From positions 1 through 41,216 of the forward strand of contig CAYJEV010000005.1 in assembly GCA_964369265.1 (NCBI GenBank): 41,216 bases of DNA, in the 5' to 3' direction. The position numbers and the translations under genes are program-made. This stretch comes from DAMCAP01 sp964369265 (GTDB lineage: Bacteria > Bacillota > Clostridia > Oscillospirales > Ruminococcaceae). Shown piece by piece: positions 33,142-39,033 of the stretch. Positions within the stretch are counted from its first letter, which is position 1. Every line of letters starts with the position of its first letter. A model generated the notes under the pieces. The model made no database searches, was not told the origin of the DNA, and worked only from the letters and a program-made list of their open reading frames with translations.

Positions 33142-33930
33142 ATGACAAGCGATGTTAAAAGCACTTGTTTTTTAGATTATACAAATGAAGAGCTATTCCT
33201 GCTATATAAGCAAACTAATAGAATTGATGTAAAGCAGGAAATAGCGCTTAGGTATATTTATATTGTTAAGAGCGTTGCTTTGCAGATGCGAAATGTATAT
33301 TTAAAGTTTGATCAAGTTGAAGATATTGTAAACGAGGGAGTTATAATGTTGATGAATGCCATTGACAAATTTGACCTTGATAAAAATATCAAATTTGAAA
33401 CATATATATCAAAGCGTGTTAGGGGAATGGTTATTGACCTTGCAAGGAAAAAAGACTGGGTTTCCCGAACAGTGCGAAAAGGCTTTAAAGATATAGAAGA
33501 AGCAAAAGTTATATATTACTCTCTTAACGGAAAAGAAGCCTCCATTTCAGATATATCAAACATGATAGGGTTAAGCGAAGAAAAATGCTTAGAGATAATG
33601 GATAAAGCTTCAATGTCAGCTGTTGTGTCTTTAGATATGGTGATTGAAGAGGTTGGAGAGCAGAGAAGAACTCTTCAAGTTCCATCTGATGTAGATAACG
33701 AAAGACCAGAGGAAAGACTTATCACAAAAGAACTTCATGAAGTTCTTAGTGAGGGAATAAAACTACTTAAAGAAAAAGAGCAGATAGTTATTTCGCTATA
33801 TTATATTGAAGAGATAAATATGAAAGAAATATCGGCAGTTATGAATATTAGTGAGGCAAGGGTGTCGCAACTTCATTCTTCTGCACTAAGTAAGCTTAAA
33901 AATTACTTAAAAGCAGAAGGTGTTAAATAA
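33142..33930 (+). CDS. fliA: Sigma-28 (FliA/SigD/WhiG family) flagellar sigma factor
   Basis: A 262-residue sigma-70-family protein with region 2 (DQVEDIVNEGVIMLMNAIDKFDLDKNIKFETYISKRVRGMVIDLARKKDWVSR), region 3 and region 4 (INMKEISAVMNISEARVSQLHSSALSKLKNYL). It directs transcription of late flagellar and chemotaxis genes from promoters of the TAAA-N15-GCCGATAA type; one such site is upstream of fliD. The start follows TTAGAGGTAG. No flgM anti-sigma gene is present in this window. It lies between flhA and flgF. Confidence 0.94.
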   Translation: MTSDVKSTCFLDYTNEELFLLYKQTNRIDVKQEIALRYIYIVKSVALQMRNVYLKFDQVEDIVNEGVIMLMNAIDKFDLDKNIKFETYISKRVRGMVIDLARKKDWVSRTVRKGFKDIEEAKVIYYSLNGKEASISDISNMIGLSEEKCLEIMDKASMSAVVSLDMVIEEVGEQRRTLQVPSDVDNERPEERLITKELHEVLSEGIKLLKEKEQIVISLYYIEEINMKEISAVMNISEARVSQLHSSALSKLKNYLKAEGVK

Positions 33931-33940
33931 GGAGGAAAGC

Positions 33941-34699
33941 ATGTTTCAAGGATTTTATAATGTAACTTCATCGGTTTTAACAGAAACAAGAAACCTAAAT
34001 GTAATTGCCAATAATATGGCAAATGTGTCTACACCTGGATATAAGGCAGATACATTAACCTTCAAAAGCTTTGAAGAGGAAATGATGTACAGGGCGACGA
34101 ATAAAGGCCACACAGATGCAGAGCTTGTTGGAAGCGTTGGTAAGGGTGTGACAGTTGATAGAAACTATACTTCATTTACTCAAGGTTCTTTTGATTTAAC
34201 AAACAGAAATTTAGACTTTGCCTTAAAAGATACAGGGTTCTTTGTTATTCAAAATGCCGATGGCGAAACAGTATACACAAGAGATGGCTCTTTCTCTTTA
34301 GATGAAGAAGGATACTTAACCCTGCAAGGTGTTGGACGAGTTTTAGGCGATGGCGCACCAATTCAGCTTGGGATGGATAGAATAGCAGTTGATACTGCTG
34401 GAACTATATATAATCAAGATACAAATGAAGTTATGGGAACAATATCAGTTGTTGATTTCCAAAACTACGATGAGCAGTTATTAAAAAACGATCATGGCAC
34501 ATTCACAGCAACTGGAGAGGCGACTGCTTCTACAAATCCTAGCATACTTCAAGGTGCTGTTGAGCGTTCAAATGTTAGTGCAGTTGAGGAAATGTCTGCT
34601 ATGATGGTTAGCCAAAGAGCTTTACAAAGCAGCGCGCAGATTATGTCAATGTATGACCAACTAATGAGCCAGATTGTGAACAAGCTTGGTCCAGGATAA
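33941..34699 (+). CDS. flgF: Flagellar basal-body rod protein FlgF/FlgG-type (first copy)
   Basis: A 252-residue distal-rod-type protein. N-terminal LNVIANNMANVSTPGYKADTLTFKSF, core YTSFTQGSFDLTNRNLDFALKDTGFFVIQ and YTRDGSFSLDEEGYLTLQG, and the C-terminal LQGAVERSNVSAVEEMSAMMVSQRALQSSAQIMSMYDQLMSQIVNKLG are the FlgF/FlgG pattern. FlgF and FlgG are hard to tell apart by eye; in tandem pairs such as this the first is usually called FlgF (FlhO). The ATG at 33941 follows AATAAGGAGGAAAGC. Confidence 0.88.
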   Translation: MFQGFYNVTSSVLTETRNLNVIANNMANVSTPGYKADTLTFKSFEEEMMYRATNKGHTDAELVGSVGKGVTVDRNYTSFTQGSFDLTNRNLDFALKDTGFFVIQNADGETVYTRDGSFSLDEEGYLTLQGVGRVLGDGAPIQLGMDRIAVDTAGTIYNQDTNEVMGTISVVDFQNYDEQLLKNDHGTFTATGEATASTNPSILQGAVERSNVSAVEEMSAMMVSQRALQSSAQIMSMYDQLMSQIVNKLGPG

Positions 34700-34756
34700 T
34701 AATATTAGTCTTATTGTAAGGGCGCGGGAGTGCATGGGTGCAGAGGAGAATAGATA

Positions 34757-35467
34757 ATGAATATGTCTTTTTACACAGCGGCTAGAGCTGCTATGACACA
34801 GCAACAAAAACTAGATGTTGTTGCAAATAACTTAGCAAATATAAACACAACAGCTTATAAATCAAAAACTGCGGTCTTTCAAGATTTAGTATACGCAAAC
34901 ATGAGAGCAACTGACGAAGAGCCGACAAACCTTTATGCTGGTACAAGCTCAAGAATCAGCCATACTAACACCAACTTCCAAGATGGTGGCTTTGCAATGG
35001 TTGGAGGAGATTATAACTTTGCTATTTCTGGCGAGGGCTTCTTTATGGTTCAAAATCCAGCAACTGAAGAGATTTCTTACACAAGAGATGGTAGTTTTCA
35101 ACTATCACTAAATGGCGAAGGCTTTAACTTAATTAACAACAATGGAAACTTAGTTCTCGGCGAAGATGGCGCACCAATAGTGCTCACTGAAGGAGAGCTA
35201 ACAACAATACCAGCTGTGTTCAACTTTACTAATACAGATGGTATGGTAGCTTTAGGTAATGGAGAGTATGTACCTATTACCAAAAATGGCGAGGCAGTTA
35301 TAAATAATGAAGCTAAAGTAATGCGTGGGGCATTAGAGAACTCTAATGTTGATACAGCGCTTGAAATGGCAAACACAATTGAAAGCTCAAGAGCATATTC
35401 ATATGTTCTTAAAATGATGCAAACCTCTGATGAAGTTCAACAAACAATAAATGGTTTAAGAAGATAG
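34757..35467 (+). CDS. flgG: Flagellar basal-body rod protein FlgG-type (second copy)
   Basis: A 236-residue distal-rod-type protein. It starts MNMSFYTAARAAMTQQQKLDVVANNLANINTTAYKSKT and has the core FQDGGFAMVGGDYNFAISGEGFFMVQ and YTRDGSFQLS. It ends VMRGALENSNVDTALEMANTIESSRAYSYVLKMMQTSDEVQQTINGLRR. It is shorter than enteric FlgG (260) but complete. It begins 57 bp after flgF, behind AGAGGAGAAT. The pair could also be named FlhO/FlhP as in Bacillus. Confidence 0.86.
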   Translation: MNMSFYTAARAAMTQQQKLDVVANNLANINTTAYKSKTAVFQDLVYANMRATDEEPTNLYAGTSSRISHTNTNFQDGGFAMVGGDYNFAISGEGFFMVQNPATEEISYTRDGSFQLSLNGEGFNLINNNGNLVLGEDGAPIVLTEGELTTIPAVFNFTNTDGMVALGNGEYVPITKNGEAVINNEAKVMRGALENSNVDTALEMANTIESSRAYSYVLKMMQTSDEVQQTINGLRR

Positions 35468-35486
35468 TAGGGAGTGAGTAAGTGAT

Positions 35487-36107
35487 ATGGGCAAAATTGA
35501 TTATGATAATATAAATGACATGTGCAGAGATATTTTGAGGGAGCTTGGCAGCATAGGAACAGGAAATGCCGCAACTTCAATATCTAGTATGCTTGGAACA
35601 TCTGTGAGCATAACTCTGCCAGAGGTTAGTGTGCTTAGCTTTGCAAAGGCAATGTACTATATTGGGAACCCAGAAGACCCTGTAATTGGGGTGTGTTCAA
35701 GATTTACTGGTGAACTTGAGGGTGTAATGCTTTTTATACTAAGACTCGACTTTGCAAGTGCAATGACAGAGCTTATGATGGGCAAAACTCTTTCAACATA
35801 TGACGACATTGACGAAATGGCACATTCAGCTTTCACAGAGATTGGAAATATCATAATTTCTTCTTATGTCACTGCTTTATCTAACTTGACTGATATGGAG
35901 GTTAGGTTATTGGTTCCTGATACTTCAATAAACATGCTTGGTGGGATACTTAATGTCCCAATGGTAGAGGTTGGATACGAAGCTGACAAACTGATTATGA
36001 TGTCAGGGAAATTCGTATTAGGGGATAAGCAACATGAGGGTTGCGTTTTAACAATACCAACTGTTGAATCTCTTGAGAGAATATTAACGAAATTAGGTGG
36101 ATTATAG
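35487..36107 (+). CDS. cheC: CheC: CheY-P phosphatase, partner of CheD
   Basis: A 206-residue two-helix CheC protein. The second active-site helix is intact, SAFTEIGN followed after a normal spacing by VPD. The first reads DILRELGS where DxxxExxN is expected, an Asn-to-Ser change at the catalytic position. CheC removes phosphate from CheY-P and is stimulated by CheD, closing a feedback loop to receptor methylation. The start follows GGGAGTGAG. Its stop overlaps the cheD start by one base. Confidence 0.94.
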   Translation: MGKIDYDNINDMCRDILRELGSIGTGNAATSISSMLGTSVSITLPEVSVLSFAKAMYYIGNPEDPVIGVCSRFTGELEGVMLFILRLDFASAMTELMMGKTLSTYDDIDEMAHSAFTEIGNIIISSYVTALSNLTDMEVRLLVPDTSINMLGGILNVPMVEVGYEADKLIMMSGKFVLGDKQHEGCVLTIPTVESLERILTKLGGL

Positions 36108-36592
36108 TGAAAGATCAAGTAACTGTACAGATAGCTGACATGAAAATCAAGCGCAATACTGGACAACTTATCACTTATGCACTGGGATCTTGTGTTGGAA
36201 TTAGTATATATGATCCAGTTATAAAATTAGCTGCCTTAATCCATATACTATTACCAGAAACACCAAATCCCATGGAGGCAAACCCCTATAAGTTTGCTAA
36301 CACAGCAATACAAGAAACGCTTAGAAAAATGCAAGTGTTTGGCGGAAACAAGCGAAATTATGTCTGCAAAATTGCAGGCGGAGCGCAGATGTTCAAAAGC
36401 CAAATGAATGCGACAGCTCTAAGTAATATAGGGCAGAGAAATGTTGAAGCAGTTAAGGCTGCGCTTAGAAAAGAGGCAGTTAGAATATCTGGTGAAGATG
36501 TGGGGCAAGATTGTGCGAGGACAATGTTTGTTGATGTTGAAACTGGCACAGTTACTATAAGAGTTATTGGTAAAAAAGAAGTTGTTATATAA
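36107..36592 (+). CDS. cheD: CheD chemoreceptor glutamine deamidase
   Basis: A 161-residue protein with the CheD catalytic Cys-His pair: C29 in TYALGSCVGISIYD and H46 in LAALIHILLPE, plus the later AGGAQMF block and a C-terminal VDVETGTVTIRV. CheD deamidates receptor glutamines and is sequestered by CheC. It starts at GTG 36107, overlapping the cheC stop (TAGTG), which implies translational coupling in the fixed CheC-CheD pair. Confidence 0.96.
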   Translation: MKDQVTVQIADMKIKRNTGQLITYALGSCVGISIYDPVIKLAALIHILLPETPNPMEANPYKFANTAIQETLRKMQVFGGNKRNYVCKIAGGAQMFKSQMNATALSNIGQRNVEAVKAALRKEAVRISGEDVGQDCARTMFVDVETGTVTIRVIGKKEVVI

Positions 36593-36609
36593 TTAGAGGA
36601 GGCGTGGTC

Positions 36610-37515
36610 ATGGCTAGAACAGAAATTCTGCTAGAAACTGGTACAAATGAAATAGAAATAATGAAATTTACAGTGTATGATGAGCTATATGGTATAAATG
36701 TTGCTAAGGTTAAAGAGATAATGATGTCTGATAAAACTAAGCCAGTACCTCACTCTCATGAAGCTGTGGAGGGGATATTCAAGCCAAGAGATACTGTATT
36801 CACAGTAATCGACCTTCCTTATTACTTAACTGGAAAAGAAACAACACCAAATGCTAGAGATTTGTTTATGATAACAAGCTTTAACAGAATAAATATTGCA
36901 TTTAGAGTGCATACAATTGTTGGGATTGAGAGAATGGGTTGGGATGAAATTGAATCTCCTGATGTAACTATCAATCTTGAGAATGCTGGTATCTCAACAG
37001 GTATAGTTGAGAGCGAGGGAAGCTTGGTTGTAATATTAGATTTTGAGAAAATTATTGCAGACGTTGCAACAGAAACAACAATTACAGAAGAATCTCAATT
37101 AGCTATTCAGCCAAGAGCTGCTAGACCAGAGAAGATACTTTTGGCAGAGGATTCTCAGCTTCTTAGAAAGCTTATTTTGGATTCAATTGCAAGGGCTGGA
37201 TATACAAATGTTGAGATGTTTAATAATGGTAAAGAGCTGTGGGATCATGTTTCTAATATTAGAAAAGATCCAGAAAAGCTTGATGAAGTTAAGCTTATTA
37301 TAACTGACATTGAAATGCCTCAAATGGATGGACATAGATTAACAAGACTAGTAAAAGAAGATAGTGTTTTAAAGAAAAAGCCTGTAATTATATTCTCATC
37401 TCTAATTAGTGAAGAGATGCAGATTAAGGGAAGGGAAGTTGGAGCAGACGCTCAGCTTTCTAAGCCTGAAATTGGCGGACTTGTAGATTTGATAGATAAG
37501 TTTGTCAGCAAGTAA
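36610..37515 (+). CDS. cheV: CheV: CheW-receiver hybrid coupling protein
   Basis: A 301-residue fusion of an N-terminal CheW domain (about 14-155; MKFTVYDELYGINVAKVKEIM, AVEGIFKPRDTVFTVIDLPYYL) and a C-terminal receiver (about 175-298; ILLAEDSQLLRKLIL, phospho-acceptor in IITDIEMPQMDG, Lys in LSKPEIGG). Phosphorylation of CheV tunes receptor-kinase coupling and serves adaptation. The ATG at 36610 lies 7 bases after GAGGAGG, so the GTG at 36604 is rejected. It is followed at 21 bp by parA. Confidence 0.95.
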   Translation: MARTEILLETGTNEIEIMKFTVYDELYGINVAKVKEIMMSDKTKPVPHSHEAVEGIFKPRDTVFTVIDLPYYLTGKETTPNARDLFMITSFNRINIAFRVHTIVGIERMGWDEIESPDVTINLENAGISTGIVESEGSLVVILDFEKIIADVATETTITEESQLAIQPRAARPEKILLAEDSQLLRKLILDSIARAGYTNVEMFNNGKELWDHVSNIRKDPEKLDEVKLIITDIEMPQMDGHRLTRLVKEDSVLKKKPVIIFSSLISEEMQIKGREVGADAQLSKPEIGGLVDLIDKFVSK

Positions 37516-37536
37516 TAGTAGTGGAGGTAAGTGGTA

Positions 37537-38298
37537 GTGGCATTTACTATAGTGTTTACAAATCAAAAGGGCGGAGTTGGCAAAACAACCTCCTCTAGCA
37601 CTTTAGCTGTGGGACTATCTAAGATGGGCAAAAGAGTGCTATCAGTAGATTTAGATCCTCAGGGTAACTTAGGCTTTAGTTTGGGGATTGATATTGAAAA
37701 AGGTTTAACTGCTTATGAGCTTTTGAGAGGCGAAGTTACAGCAAAACAAGCAATACGCAAAACAGAAGATTATGGCGATGTTATAACATCTAATATTTTG
37801 CTTAGCGAAATGGGGTCATTTTCTGGGGAGGGTGTGCAATTGTTATTGAAAAATGCCCTTAAGGAAGTTAAGTCAGATTATGACTTTATAGTAATTGATA
37901 CTCCGCCAGCGCTAAATATACTCACTATCAATGCCTATGCTGCTGCTGATTATTTAATCATACCAATGGCAGCTGAGATACTAAGTTTAGTTGGGCTTGT
38001 ACAGCTTAAAGAAACTGTTGAGGTTGTTAAAACGACTGTTAATCCAAATCTTCAGGTTCTCGGCATACTTTTAACTAGATTTAATAGACGCACTAACTTA
38101 GGTAAGGATGTGGCAGAGATGGCAGAGACAGTTGCCGGTCAGCTTGGGACAGTAATTTTTGATTCAAAGATTAGAAATGGAGTTGCTGCATCTGAAGCGC
38201 CAGCGCATGGAGCTAATATATTGGACTATGCCCCTAAGTCAAATCCAGCTAAAGATTATAGCGAATTTATTGAAGAAGTTGTAACGAGAATAAGATAG
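37537..38298 (+). CDS. ParA/Soj-family ATPase linked to motility genes
   Basis: A 253-residue deviant-Walker ATPase. Residues 11-18 are KGGVGKTT, followed by VDLDPQGNLGFSLGI (A' motif), the FIVIDTPPALNILTINAYAAADYLIIPM block and VLGILLTRFNRRTNLGKDV. These are Soj/ParA features, unlike FlhG/YlxH, which has SGKGGVGKSN-type and DADLGxAN motifs. Such ATPases form gradients on the nucleoid that position cargo, including chemosensory arrays in Vibrio and Rhodobacter. No parB or parS-like gene is adjacent; the partner is probably the ComFB-domain protein 13 bp downstream. The GTG at 37537 follows GGAGG at 9 bases. A chromosome-segregation role is possible but less likely here. Confidence 0.9.
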   Translation: MAFTIVFTNQKGGVGKTTSSSTLAVGLSKMGKRVLSVDLDPQGNLGFSLGIDIEKGLTAYELLRGEVTAKQAIRKTEDYGDVITSNILLSEMGSFSGEGVQLLLKNALKEVKSDYDFIVIDTPPALNILTINAYAAADYLIIPMAAEILSLVGLVQLKETVEVVKTTVNPNLQVLGILLTRFNRRTNLGKDVAEMAETVAGQLGTVIFDSKIRNGVAASEAPAHGANILDYAPKSNPAKDYSEFIEEVVTRIR

Positions 38299-38311
38299 GG
38301 AGGAAGGCTTT

Positions 38312-38899
38312 GTGGCAAAGCGTACAAACAAAACAAACCATGTAATGAGCTTATTATCAAACAAAGATGATAGCTCTGAGGTGTTGGAAACAAAGGCAGA
38401 AGTAACTGAAAATGTTGAGGTTGAGTCTAAACAAGAGATCAAAGATCTTGCAGAAGAGATAAGGCAGTCTTTGGAGAATAGTTTAGATGAATTAGTAGCT
38501 GAGAGCGAGGAGGAAATTACAGTGGTAGATAGTATTGATAAAATTGCTGAAAATATTAAACCAGAAGATGTCATTATTTTAAAGGATGCATCAGCTGCTA
38601 ATGAGGAAGTTGAAGAGCATTTCTCTTTTGTTAGTGTAATGGAAGTGCTTGTCAAAGAGAGAGTTGAGGAGTTCATGGCAAAGCTTAGTGTATGCACATG
38701 CTTAAGATGCAAAGTTGACGTTATGGCGCTAGCTTTAACTAATCTTCCTCCAAAATATGTTGTTAAAGATAAGAGAGCAGTTACTCCTTTGATTAGTGTA
38801 TACTCTCATCGCTATGAGAATGTATTAGCAACTGAGATTACGAAGGCTTGTATTAGAGTAAACGAGTTCCCTCACCACAACGAGGATGGAACTATATAA
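38312..38899 (+). CDS. ComFB-domain protein with ParB-like N-terminal peptide
   Basis: A 195-residue protein in three parts. Residues 1-19 are basic and end in a hydrophobic patch (MAKRTNKTNHVMSLLSNK), resembling the ParA-stimulating tip of Spo0J/ParB. Residues 20-102 are acidic and probably disordered. Residues about 103-190 are a ComFB domain: VMEVLVKERVEEFM, CTCLRCKVDVMALALTNLPP and SHRYEN, with four Cys (128, 130, 133, 180) suited to the zinc site known for Bacillus ComFB. ComFB proteins have been reported as cyclic-di-nucleotide receptors. It starts at GTG behind AGGGAGGAAGG. It closes the operon, just before its terminator. The role as ParA adaptor is inference. Confidence 0.85.
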   Translation: MAKRTNKTNHVMSLLSNKDDSSEVLETKAEVTENVEVESKQEIKDLAEEIRQSLENSLDELVAESEEEITVVDSIDKIAENIKPEDVIILKDASAANEEVEEHFSFVSVMEVLVKERVEEFMAKLSVCTCLRCKVDVMALALTNLPPKYVVKDKRAVTPLISVYSHRYENVLATEITKACIRVNEFPHHNEDGTI

Positions 38900-38909
38900 A
38901 ATAATATTA

Positions 38910-38943
38910 AAATAGTTAAGTTTTGTGCTTAACTATTTTTTTG
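38910..38943 (+). terminator. Intrinsic terminator ending the flagellar operon
   Basis: AAATAGTTAAG (38910-38920) pairs with CTTAACTATTT (38928-38938) around TTTTGTG and is followed by a continuous T-run to 38942. It ends the operon 11 bases after comFB. Its 3' arm also carries the -35 of the fliD promoter. Confidence 0.9.
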
Positions 38944-38955
38944 TTTTGCCGATAT
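38929..38955 (+). promoter_or_regulatory. Sigma-28 (FliA/SigD) promoter of fliD
   Basis: TTAA (38929-38932), exactly 15 bp, then GCCGATAT (38948-38955) match the sigma-28 consensus TAAA-N15-GCCGATAA at 10 of 12 positions. The site lies 78 bp upstream of fliD and overlaps the preceding terminator. It is the only well-formed site of this type I found in the window. Confidence 0.7.
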
Positions 38956-39033
38956 ATAAGAATAGGGATAGTAAACGTAATAATTAAATTAGATAAATTA
39001 AAATAGCTGCAATGCAGCGGAATGGAGATAATT

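Noticed and set aside
34700..34756. An internal promoter or small RNA between flgF and flgG
   Set aside because: The gap is slightly richer in G but has no -35/-10 pair or stable hairpin; it contains only the flgG ribosome binding site.
37537..38298. FlhG/YlxH identity for the ParA-type ATPase
   Set aside because: The KGGVGKTT and DLDPQGNLG motifs and the LTRFNRRTNLG block are of Soj/ParA type, and flhF is not adjacent.
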